From: CAYMAT01 sp964388495
GTDB lineage: Bacteria; Patescibacteriota; Gracilibacteria; Peribacterales; Peribacteraceae
Assembly: GCA_964388495.1 (NCBI GenBank)
Contig: CAYMAT010000044.1
Location: forward strand, 1 to 10,628
Length of the DNA: 10,628 bases
Direction: 5' to 3'
A model generated the notes under the pieces. The model was not told the DNA's origin, did not search any database, and saw only the letters and a program-made list of their open reading frames with translations. This document shows, in pieces, positions 1 to 6,614 of the stretch. Both the position numbers and the translations under genes were made by a program. Every line of letters starts with the position of its first letter. The stretch's first letter is position 1.

Positions 1-46
1 GGTTCCCCGCCTCATCAATGCCCTGAAAACCGGTGATGATCACCAC
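1..46 (-). CDS. start of an unidentified gene downstream of the neuB-like gene (partial)
   Basis: On the minus strand an open frame runs off the left edge and reads VVIITGFQGIDEAGN. Two consecutive GTG codons (46-44 and 43-41) could start it; the second makes a GTGA overlap with the neuB-like stop codon (42-40), the same kind of stop/start overlap seen between other genes here. The peptide resembles the beta-strand and glycine-turn of a nucleotide-binding fold and also the GFQG segment of aspartate kinases, but fifteen residues cannot assign a family. The frame is also open for some codons upstream inside neuB, without an ATG. The gene is inferred from the overlap geometry and the protein-like sequence; its function is unknown. 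Confidence 0.35.
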   Translation of the reverse strand, partial: MVIITGFQGIDEAGN

Positions 47-1038
47 TTTGCCGGAGAAGGAGCAAACGTCTTCCTTAATGCGTCGAGCGTGTTCTTGCTG
101 CGGATCTTGTTGAGGATGGGTTCCTCTTCCGGGAGGATCTTTTTGACGCCGTCACCCTTCGCTTTCTCGTAGTTGCGGATCTCGCCGACCAAAAGCTCCA
201 TGCCCTTGGGCTCCAAACTGGCCGCCTGGTCGGATCCCCACATGGAACGGTCGAGCGTCAGGTGGCGCTCCACGCTCACGGCGCCAAGCACTGCGGCACA
301 CAACGACATGTACACGCCTTTCTCGTGGCCGCTGTAGCCAATGAGAACATCCGGGTATGCGTCCTTGAGCGTCTGGATGCCCTTCAGGTTCAGCTGTTCC
401 AGTTCCGCGGGATAGGTGGAAACACAGTGCATGATGAGCAGCTTGTCCTTCCCCAATACCTTCACCGCGGCATCCACCTGGGCCATGGTGCTCATACCGG
501 TGGAGAGGATCACAGGCTTGCCCGTATCGCGCATGCGGCGGAGGAGCGCTTCGTCCGTGAGACTTGCCGAGGCCACCTTATACGCGGGGACATTGAGCTT
601 CTCCAGAAAATCGACGCTGGCCTCATCCCACGGGGACGCGAACCAGGCGATGTTCTTGGATTTGCAGTACGCATCGATCTCAGCGTATTCCTTTTCACTG
701 AACTCCAACGCCCATTTGAGGTCACCGTTGGTGGTGCTTTGCATGTCCGCCTGCAGTCTTTTCACGTTTTCCGCGGGGAGCACTCCGCGCTTGAGGGCGG
801 ACTCGATGATCTCGCGCGGCACCTCGCGGGGCTTCTGCAGTTCTTCCGGGGTGTACACCACAGTGATGGTGCGTTTCTGGAATTTCACGGCGTCCGCGCC
901 GGCGTCCACCGCGGCATCAATCAGGCGCTTGGCTAACTCCATGCTGCCGTTGTGATTAATGCCGATTTCGGCGATCACGTAACAGGGTTCGTTTTCGCCC
1001 AAAGAACGGCTTCCAATGCGGATTTTCTCTTTCGTCAT
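40..1038 (-). CDS. neuB: NeuB-family PEP-condensing nonulosonate (sialic acid-like) synthase
   Basis: This 332-residue cytoplasmic enzyme would condense phosphoenolpyruvate with an aldose (N-acylated hexosamine or sugar phosphate) to form a nonulosonic-type acid. The NeuB TIM barrel is recognisable from AEIGINHNG (23-31), KFQKR (52-56), the STGMS loop (179-183), HCVSTYP (204-210), GYSGHEKG (234-241) and ERHLTLDR (257-264); the histidines in the HC..YP and GYSGH motifs are likely metal ligands. About 28 residues (near 77-104) separate the PRE segment from the GDLKWALEF segment, longer than in compact NeuB proteins. The barrel ends near residue 300 and no C-terminal SAF (antifreeze-like) domain follows. 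I chose ATG 1038 because the 21 residues encoded upstream look unlike NeuB. There is no Shine-Dalgarno. The gene diverges from the isomerase operon. The substrate cannot be told from sequence; family confidence is high, specificity low. Confidence 0.93.
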   Translation of the reverse strand: MTKEKIRIGSRSLGENEPCYVIAEIGINHNGSMELAKRLIDAAVDAGADAVKFQKRTITVVYTPEELQKPREVPREIIESALKRGVLPAENVKRLQADMQSTTNGDLKWALEFSEKEYAEIDAYCKSKNIAWFASPWDEASVDFLEKLNVPAYKVASASLTDEALLRRMRDTGKPVILSTGMSTMAQVDAAVKVLGKDKLLIMHCVSTYPAELEQLNLKGIQTLKDAYPDVLIGYSGHEKGVYMSLCAAVLGAVSVERHLTLDRSMWGSDQAASLEPKGMELLVGEIRNYEKAKGDGVKKILPEEEPILNKIRSKNTLDALRKTFAPSPAKW

Positions 1039-1052
1039 AACAAGAGGAAATG

Positions 1053-1059
1053 TACAATA
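1053..1059. promoter_or_regulatory. possible divergent promoter core between neuB-like and SIS isomerase genes
   Basis: The gap between the two divergent starts is only 41 bases (1039-1079). It contains TACAAT (1053-1058), a good sigma-70-type -10 match on the plus strand, and TATTGT (1059-1054) on the minus strand. Either would put transcription starts roughly 8-20 bases before the start codons. No convincing -35 box is seen on either side, because that position falls inside coding sequence. The call is an inference from position and short matches. Confidence 0.3.
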
Positions 1060-1079
1060 GGGCGTCATTTCCAGCAACC

Positions 1080-1664
1080 ATGAATTCGTCCGTACGATCA
1101 CTGATTATGGAGGATATCGCGGAGGCAAAAAGCCTTCAGCAGCAGGTGGAAACGCTGGTTCCGGAACTGGAACGCGCGGCGGAGCTTTGTGCCCAGGCCC
1201 TCAATAGTGGAGGAAAGCTGGTCTTTTTTGGAAACGGCGGTTCCGCGGCGGATGCTCAGCACATCGCGGCGGAGTTTGTGGGCCGTTTTGAAAAAGAGCG
1301 CGCAGCCCTCCCCGCCCTGGCGCTCACCACCAACACCTCCGCACTCACGGCCATCGGAAACGACTACGCGTACGACGCCGTCTTTGAACGTCAGGTACAG
1401 GCACTGGTAACAGAGAAGGACGCGGTGATCGGCATTTCCACCAGCGGCAATTCCGCAAACGTGATCCGCGGCATTGAGGCGGCAAAAAAAATCGGCGCCA
1501 AGACCATCGGGTTCAGCGGCAAGGACGGCAAATTGAAGCTTGTGGCGGACGTGGCACTGGCCGTGCCGTCTCTGCACACGCCGCGCATTCAGGAGGTGCA
1601 CATTTTCCTGGGCCACGCACTCACACACGTGGTGGAAACGCTCCTCCCTGAACATCATGCCTAA
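1080..1664 (+). CDS. gmhA: GmhA-like SIS-domain sugar-phosphate isomerase
   Basis: This 194-residue protein resembles sedoheptulose-7-phosphate isomerase (GmhA), the aldose/ketose phosphate isomerase that opens ADP- and GDP-heptose synthesis. Seen directly: the SIS phosphate loop GNGGSAADAQH (51-61), followed by IAAEFVGRF with Glu65 at the expected catalytic position; GNDYAYDAVFERQ (93-105); the second phosphate-binding segment GISTSGNSANVI (118-129); and RIQEVH (169-174), whose His174 matches the second catalytic residue. Length is normal for the family. Starts at 1080 and 1107 are both plausible; 1080 keeps the usual N-terminal helix length, and neither has a clear Shine-Dalgarno. No heptose kinase (HddA/HldE) or heptose-phosphate phosphatase (GmhB) is visible. 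Its place between NeuB- and NeuA-like genes suggests it supplies the sugar phosphate for the acid-sugar pathway. It overlaps the next gene by 8 bases. Confidence 0.88.
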   Translation: MNSSVRSLIMEDIAEAKSLQQQVETLVPELERAAELCAQALNSGGKLVFFGNGGSAADAQHIAAEFVGRFEKERAALPALALTTNTSALTAIGNDYAYDAVFERQVQALVTEKDAVIGISTSGNSANVIRGIEAAKKIGAKTIGFSGKDGKLKLVADVALAVPSLHTPRIQEVHIFLGHALTHVVETLLPEHHA

Positions 1665-2385
1665 GCAAAAACAAGAGAAAATCCGTGTTTTGGCCATTAT
1701 TCCCGCCCGCGCGGGTTCCAAGCGCGTGAAGAACAAGAACGTGCGGCGCGTGGCGGGCAAGCCGCTCATTCAGTTTGCGATAGAGGCCGCGGCCGCGGCT
1801 AAAACAGTGGACGCGTGCATCGTATCCACGGACAGCACAGAGATTGCTGCACTCGCAAAAAAACTGGGCGCAGACGTCCCCTTTTTGCGCCCCAAAGAAT
1901 TCGCGCGCGATGATTCGCCGGATATTGAGTACGCCAAACACGCACTGCAGTGGGTGGAGAAAAATCGTAAGTGGAAACCGGAAGTGATCGTACTGCTCCC
2001 CCCGGACGCTCCACTCAGGTCCGCCAAGGACATAGACGGTGTCGTGAATTTTCTGCTGAAGGAAAATCTGGATTCCGTACGCACCTTGAGCGGGCCCGTG
2101 CGTCATCCCCCCTTCAAGGCACTCTGGGTGATGAAGAAGGGGAAGGGCAACCGCATCGCCCCGCTCTTCCCGCAATTCGTGGGTATGCCGTCCCAGCAGC
2201 TCCCCGCATACTTCCTGTCCGTGAGCGTCGCCTACGCCACGCGCGCAAATTTCGTGAAGAAAGGCACATTGTGGGGACCGCGCGTGGGCGGATATCTGAT
2301 CGAGGAAAACCAGTGTGTGGAAATTGACGAGGAAGACCAGCTTAGGCAGGCTGAATTGGCCTTATTGAAGCGAAAAACCCTATGA
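1657..2385 (+). CDS. neuA: NeuA-like CMP-nonulosonate cytidylyltransferase
   Basis: This 242-residue cytoplasmic enzyme would activate the acid sugar with CTP to give CMP-sugar. The nucleotide-binding signature IIPARAGSKRVKNKN (14-28) is canonical, followed by GKPLI (34-38), STDS (57-60), FLRP (76-79) and the C-terminal VEIDEEDQLRQAE (221-233), which matches the conserved acidic metal-binding end of acylneuraminate cytidylyltransferases. The segment that normally reads like LLQPTSPLR reads LLPPDAPLR (113-121), an unusual replacement of conserved polar residues. Start ATG 1657 lies within the 3' end of the isomerase gene (8-base overlap) and gives a short charged leader before the first beta strand; a start further upstream would only add non-homologous residues. 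The stop overlaps the next start (ATGA). KdsB or another CMP-sugar specificity is possible, but the first motif favours the NeuA side. Confidence 0.9.
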   Translation: MPKQKQEKIRVLAIIPARAGSKRVKNKNVRRVAGKPLIQFAIEAAAAAKTVDACIVSTDSTEIAALAKKLGADVPFLRPKEFARDDSPDIEYAKHALQWVEKNRKWKPEVIVLLPPDAPLRSAKDIDGVVNFLLKENLDSVRTLSGPVRHPPFKALWVMKKGKGNRIAPLFPQFVGMPSQQLPAYFLSVSVAYATRANFVKKGTLWGPRVGGYLIEENQCVEIDEEDQLRQAELALLKRKTL

Positions 2386-3527
2386 AACTCCTCCATCTCG
2401 CCAACTGGAACAGCACCAACATCGGCAATGGTGCACTGGTCTACGGGACCGAGCGTGTGCTACGTGAGGATATTGAGAAAAGCATGGAGTTCACAGCCGA
2501 GCCGTGGGACGAGTACGTGATCGAGAACACTCCGGGGCCTCGTAAGTTCGATGAATCCTTCGTGGAACTCGTGAACACGCACGACGGATTGCTGGTGGGC
2601 GGGGCTGTGACCTTCAACGGACGCGCACACCTGCGCGATGCCGGCATGCGCTTCAACCTCCCCCTCCCGCTCTGGAAGAAAATAAAGAAGCCCATCATTT
2701 TCTACGGGAACTCCTACCGCTTCTGGCACGATCAGCCGTATCACAACGTGGAGAAGCTGAAGGAGATCGTCCAATACATTGCGCAGACGCCCAATGTTTT
2801 TTTCGGCGTTCGCAACGATGGCACCAAGCAATTCCTGGAATCGCTGCTTGGATTGCAATCGGACGCCATCCGCATCGTGCCGGACCCCGGTATGTACGTC
2901 CCGACCACGGAGCATGAGTACCCGGAGATCTCACCCACGCGCAAAAACGTCATGATCTCCCTCAATAACGAGGACGAGGAAAGCCGGTTCCCGGACCAAG
3001 GGAAGAAAATGGCCTTTTTACAGGCGTTTGCGCGTGTCATGGAGCGCCTGGCGGCGGAATTCGACATCAACTACATCCTCTGCCCGCACTACTTTGACGA
3101 TTACAAGATCATGGCACAGCTGATTGAATTACTGCCCCCCAAGATCGTGCATCAGCGGACGATCTCGACCGGCCTTCTGGCAGTCCCCCAGACCTCCTAC
3201 TTTTACGGACGCTACGCGAAGGCCGACTTGGCCATGAGCATGCGCATCCATTCACTCTCCCCCTCCATCGGTTTGGGGATTCCGGTGGTGCCGCTGGTCT
3301 CGCAGGGGCGTGTGTCGGAATTTCTGCAGGACATCGGCCTGAGCGACCTTAGTGTGGACGTGTTTGGCAGCCACGTGGAGGAGCAGTTATATGCCAAAAC
3401 CCGCCATGCACTGGCGGAACCAGATAACGTGCGCGCAAAAGTTCGCGCTGCGGCCGCGGAATCACGCCGCCGTACAAAGGAGGCCAATGCCGCAATCGCA
3501 AAACTGCTCCATTCCCACTCCTCATGA
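2382..3527 (+). CDS. polysaccharide pyruvyltransferase-family protein
   Basis: This 381-residue protein matches the polysaccharide pyruvyltransferase family (CsaB/WcaK/AmsJ type), which adds a ketal-linked pyruvate from PEP to a sugar of a cell-wall or capsular glycan. Visible family landmarks are the N-terminal NIGNGALV (13-20), the LLVGGAVTF strand-loop (70-78), FGVRNDGT (141-148), VPDPGMYVP (166-174) and the C-terminal segment beginning SMRIHSLSPSIGLGIPVV (286-303), with the Arg-Ile-His triad typical of the family's second Rossmann-like domain. There is no signal peptide or membrane segment, so it acts in the cytoplasm on a nucleotide- or lipid-linked sugar. It overlaps both neighbours by an ATGA junction, indicating translational coupling in one operon. 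The acceptor is unknown. Some family members may do other chemistry, so pyruvylation is a family-based inference. Confidence 0.85.
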   Translation: MKLLHLANWNSTNIGNGALVYGTERVLREDIEKSMEFTAEPWDEYVIENTPGPRKFDESFVELVNTHDGLLVGGAVTFNGRAHLRDAGMRFNLPLPLWKKIKKPIIFYGNSYRFWHDQPYHNVEKLKEIVQYIAQTPNVFFGVRNDGTKQFLESLLGLQSDAIRIVPDPGMYVPTTEHEYPEISPTRKNVMISLNNEDEESRFPDQGKKMAFLQAFARVMERLAAEFDINYILCPHYFDDYKIMAQLIELLPPKIVHQRTISTGLLAVPQTSYFYGRYAKADLAMSMRIHSLSPSIGLGIPVVPLVSQGRVSEFLQDIGLSDLSVDVFGSHVEEQLYAKTRHALAEPDNVRAKVRAAAAESRRRTKEANAAIAKLLHSHSS

Positions 3528-4345
3528 ACCCGACTATCCAAGAACTCTGGAAAGTGGCCGAATCTGCGGCGGATGCTGCCGCTGAGCTCCTCATGAAGGA
3601 GCATCTGGAGGTGAAAAACCACGGAACGGCAAAATTGGGCGTACACGAGAAGACGTCGCCTATGGATCTGGTGACGCGTGTGGACTGCGAAGCGCAGAAG
3701 TGTATTGTCAATGTCATTACAAAAATATTCCCTGATCATCGCTTCATTGCGGAGGAGGAAGGGGCGGCAGACATCGGCAAAAAGGACTGCCCGTATGTAT
3801 GGATAGTGGATCCTTTGGACGGCACCAAGAACTTCATCAATGGCAAACCGAACTTCGGAACCATCGTGGCGGTGGCCAAGGGCGATGAACTGTTGGCCGG
3901 ATGTATGGTGATGCCCGCATTGAAACAGCGCTTCACGGGTGCCAAGGGATTGGGCGCTTTGGTGGACGACAAACCGGTGAAGCTCCGGACGACAACGCGA
4001 ATGGCGGAAGCTACCCTCACCTCCAACATCACGCGCCGAGCAAAGCCTGATGCAAACGGGGTGCTGCAGACCTCTCTCCCCCGCTGCGCTTCCGTGGAGA
4101 ACTACGGCTGCGCCGCGGAAGAGATGGGCGATATATTGCAGGGCTGGAACGACGGGGCCTTTTTCCGGGGTCTGCGGATCTGGGACCTGGCCGCGGGCTT
4201 GGTGATACTGGAGGAAGCGGGTGGAAAGTACCGGTACGAGCTTGAGGAACCGGCCAATCCCCGCGGTGGAGTGCTCTGTGCCGCGTCCATCACGCCGATT
4301 TTTGATGAGCTCTGCGACTTTGTATTTGAAAAACGCCTGGCCTGA
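3524..4345 (+). CDS. inositol-monophosphatase-family sugar phosphatase
   Basis: This 273-residue protein is a magnesium-dependent phosphatase of the inositol monophosphatase (SuhB/HisN/CysQ) superfamily. All metal-site motifs are present: MDLVTRVD (47-54), FIAEEEG (74-80) with the ligand glutamate, WIVDPLDGTKNF (93-104) with Asp96 and Asp99, and WDLAAG (220-225) with Asp221. Length is typical. Superfamily members hydrolyse inositol phosphate, histidinol phosphate, PAP or sugar bisphosphates, and sequence alone does not separate these. Its place between glycan genes, with an ATGA overlap upstream and one base before the next start, suggests it removes phosphate from an intermediate of the acid-sugar pathway, taking the role KdsC plays for Kdo-8-phosphate. 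That role is inferred. Starting at 3524 retains the normal N-terminal helix. Confidence 0.88.
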   Translation: MNPTIQELWKVAESAADAAAELLMKEHLEVKNHGTAKLGVHEKTSPMDLVTRVDCEAQKCIVNVITKIFPDHRFIAEEEGAADIGKKDCPYVWIVDPLDGTKNFINGKPNFGTIVAVAKGDELLAGCMVMPALKQRFTGAKGLGALVDDKPVKLRTTTRMAEATLTSNITRRAKPDANGVLQTSLPRCASVENYGCAAEEMGDILQGWNDGAFFRGLRIWDLAAGLVILEEAGGKYRYELEEPANPRGGVLCAASITPIFDELCDFVFEKRLA

Positions 4346-4346
4346 C

Positions 4347-5468
4347 ATGCGCGTCACCCTTTTTTCCAACACGGCTGACCCGCGCGACGGTTACGGCAAC
4401 ATCACCGTGGAACTGGCGCGCGAACTACATGCCACAGGCCTGGACTGCACGCTTTTTTTGCCGGGCTCACAGCACGCGGCCGCGGACGCAGCGGCTTTTC
4501 CCTTCCCCGTTTCATGTTCGCTGCCGGAATACGTATACCGCATCTACCAGCCCGCCGGTCTCACGTATTTTTTCCCTCAGAAATTGAAAGGATTCGATCT
4601 GATCCACGACCTTTTCGCCTTCCCGTACTGCATTCCCGCCGCCATCGCATCCAGTAAGTCGCAAATCCCCTTTGTCACCAGCGCACAGGGAACGCACGGC
4701 GCGCGCCCGCTCACATGGTATCCAGAAAAATGGCTCCTGAACTGGTGTTACAGAAGTGCGCGGGGGATCGCGGTGCCCAGTATCTACACGCGGGACAAGA
4801 TCCGGGAGCTTTCCGGTAAGCCGTACGAGATCGATATTATCCATAACGGCGTCCGCTTTGACCGCTTCCAAAAGGATGTGGATGTGGATTCAGTACGCAA
4901 GAAGCATGCAGGGAAACGATTGCTCCTGACGGTGGGGGGTCTCTGGGCACGCAAGGGCCATGATCTGGTGCTGCGAGCACTGCCAGAAGTGCTTCAGAAG
5001 CATCCCGAAGTTTTGTACGTGATAGTGGGCGACGGGCACGAGAGGGCCAACTTGGAAAAATTGGCAACTGACCTGGGCGTGCGCCATGCCGTAGATTTTG
5101 CGGGGCGCAAAAGCGGCGACGATCTGGTGGCGCACTTCCGCGCATGCGATGTGTACGTCCACACCCCGCGCATGACGGGATTGAAGTTTGAGGGATTCGG
5201 CATCGTATACCTGGAGGCCAGCGCCTGCGGCAAACCGATCGTCGCCACGGACGCCGGCGGCATCCGCGACGCCGTGGTGGACGGGGAAACGGGACTGATT
5301 GCTGCGGATGGCGACGTGGCGGGCATTGCAGAGAGGATCAATCGCCTCCTGGGAGATTCATTGCTGCAAAAAACCCTGGGTGACCGCGGGCGTGCCTACG
5401 CCAAGGAACACGACTGGCCGGTCATCGCCAGGCAGTACGTGGAGTGGTACAAAAAATCACTGGCCTGA
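4347..5468 (+). CDS. GT4-type glycosyltransferase (GT-B fold)
   Basis: This 373-residue enzyme would transfer a sugar from a nucleotide donor to a growing lipid-linked glycan on the cytoplasmic face. It has the two-domain GT-B plan: an N-terminal acceptor domain starting MRVTLFSNTADPRDGYGN (1-18) and a C-terminal donor domain with HNGVRFDRF (166-174), VGGLWARKGHDLVL (196-209), VGDGHE (227-232), the E-x7-E element EGFGIVYLEASACGKP (282-297; Glu282 and Glu290) and GGIRDAVVDGETGLI (304-318). ATG 4347 follows the phosphatase stop by one base and starts directly at the first Rossmann strand, so longer upstream starts are unlikely. It is the last gene of the operon. Its last 12 bases overlap the 3' end of a second glycosyltransferase on the other strand, and no hairpin terminator is visible there. 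Donor and linkage cannot be read from the sequence. Confidence 0.9.
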   Translation: MRVTLFSNTADPRDGYGNITVELARELHATGLDCTLFLPGSQHAAADAAAFPFPVSCSLPEYVYRIYQPAGLTYFFPQKLKGFDLIHDLFAFPYCIPAAIASSKSQIPFVTSAQGTHGARPLTWYPEKWLLNWCYRSARGIAVPSIYTRDKIRELSGKPYEIDIIHNGVRFDRFQKDVDVDSVRKKHAGKRLLLTVGGLWARKGHDLVLRALPEVLQKHPEVLYVIVGDGHERANLEKLATDLGVRHAVDFAGRKSGDDLVAHFRACDVYVHTPRMTGLKFEGFGIVYLEASACGKPIVATDAGGIRDAVVDGETGLIAADGDVAGIAERINRLLGDSLLQKTLGDRGRAYAKEHDWPVIARQYVEWYKKSLA

Positions 5469-6593
5469 TGCGACCATCTGTTTATAGAGCTTCTGCAGCT
5501 GAGACGCGGAGGATTGGAGAGGATAGTGACTGAGGACCGACGAACGGTACTGGGTGCCTTTTGCCGTCTGCTGATCAGGGGAGAGGTGCAGAAAATCGCT
5601 TACTTTTTGCACCAGTGCGGATGTGTCACGCAAAGGGGAAACGAGGGACGGATCAACGGGATCCAGCACCTCACGCACGGCTCCGGCATCAAATGCGAAG
5701 GCGGGGATACCGCATGCAAGCGCCTCAATGAGCGAGAGGCCGAATCCCTCATAAAGGGACGTAGAAATCAGCACCTTGGAACGCTGCAGTATGGAGAGGA
5801 GTTCCTGGTGCTCCACCATGCCGAATGTTTGTACACCGGGAATGAGTGCCAATTGGACGCGTTGCTCCTCAGTCCTTCTGCCCACATCGGCAACGGAATA
5901 TCCCGAGCTTGCAAGTGCGTGGTATGCCTCCACCAGATACCTGAATCCTTTGCGTGGGTGAATGAAAGAACCGATCGATACGACGTCGAACTCTTTCCTT
6001 GCCGATGTAGCCGGAACAAACGCATCGCCATCCACGCCATTGCTGACCACATGGATTTTGGATGCATCCAAATCGTAATCCATGGCAATACGCTGAGCGG
6101 CTGTGCGCGAGACGGTGGCAATGAAGGGAAATCCGTGCACCGCGCGCCGTTGCCACTTGATGAGCATTCTGTAGCGCAGTTTCCAGAATATCTTTTGCAC
6201 AAAGGATGATTCCTGCAGCGCCACCTCCAAGTCCGCGGAGACCGGATGATGGATAAATAAGGACACGGGCACACCAGAACGCGTGAGCTGCAGGAGTGCG
6301 GGACCCACGGTCTGATTAAGGTGAATGGCGTCGAACTGTTCCCAGAAGGGATGACTTACCGGATAGCGATGGAGTACAGCATTGGCAAAGCGCTCGTCGG
6401 AAACGCCGAAATAGTACGGGCCGATTTTAGTATTGAGCGCTTCTACCGTTACATTAGCGGGCAACGCAGGCTGTTCTGGCTTGGTGCGGTTACAGAGCAC
6501 CGTGAATTGCATGTCACTGCACGCGGAAAGAAGCGGCAGGTGGTTGGCACCCTTGAATGCGTCCAGAACTGGGAGAAGGAGACAAACGCGCAT
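5457..6593 (-). CDS. GT4-type glycosyltransferase (GT-B fold), minus strand
   Basis: This 378-residue protein is a second retaining GT-B glycosyltransferase, only distantly similar to its convergent neighbour. It starts MRVCLLLPVLDAFKGANHL (1-19), a Rossmann strand and donor/acceptor loop of the GT4 type. The C-terminal domain shows IHVVSNGVDGDAF (180-192), GSFIHPRKGFRYLVEA (208-223) and the E-x7-E element EGFGLSLIEALACGIP (282-297; Glu282 and Glu290). The strand that normally reads like IVGxG is replaced by VADVGRRT (234-241), an atypical version. I chose ATG 6593 because it begins at the first beta strand; an in-frame ATG at 6626 would add 11 residues and overlap the divergent gene. There is no Shine-Dalgarno. 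It is transcribed against the rest of the locus, so it is either expressed from its own promoter inside the adjacent coding region or was rearranged into this place. Confidence 0.87.
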   Translation of the reverse strand: MRVCLLLPVLDAFKGANHLPLLSACSDMQFTVLCNRTKPEQPALPANVTVEALNTKIGPYYFGVSDERFANAVLHRYPVSHPFWEQFDAIHLNQTVGPALLQLTRSGVPVSLFIHHPVSADLEVALQESSFVQKIFWKLRYRMLIKWQRRAVHGFPFIATVSRTAAQRIAMDYDLDASKIHVVSNGVDGDAFVPATSARKEFDVVSIGSFIHPRKGFRYLVEAYHALASSGYSVADVGRRTEEQRVQLALIPGVQTFGMVEHQELLSILQRSKVLISTSLYEGFGLSLIEALACGIPAFAFDAGAVREVLDPVDPSLVSPLRDTSALVQKVSDFLHLSPDQQTAKGTQYRSSVLSHYPLQSSASQLQKLYKQMVASGQ

Positions 6594-6614
6594 GACGCAC
6601 GTAGAGTACAAGCA

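Noticed and set aside
262..936. Plus-strand open frame of 224 codons inside the neuB-like gene
   Set aside because: It is antisense to intact NeuB motifs, has a His/Arg-rich low-information translation, and no start or operon context.
1098..1769. Minus-strand open frame opposite the SIS isomerase and the start of neuA
   Set aside because: It is a shadow of two recognisable plus-strand genes; its translation is rich in Cys, Arg and His, without motifs.
3212..4372. Minus-strand open frame of 386 codons opposite the pyruvyltransferase and phosphatase genes
   Set aside because: Its translation has no family motifs and is rich in Arg, His and Ser, as expected for antisense of G+C-rich coding DNA. 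Both plus-strand genes show complete, well-ordered family motifs over the same bases.
5442..5465. Possible terminator hairpin with AGTG/CACT arms around an A-rich loop
   Set aside because: The stem is four base pairs with an eleven-base loop and no following T-run on either strand, too weak to call.
5514..6209. Plus-strand open frame of 231 codons opposite the second glycosyltransferase
   Set aside because: It is antisense to the donor-binding domain, including the E-x7-E element; its translation resembles no protein family.
6321..6614. 98-codon upstream extension of the FkbM-like gene
   Set aside because: The extra sequence is exactly antisense to the start of the minus-strand glycosyltransferase and reads like random sequence; conserved sequence begins well after ATG 6615.
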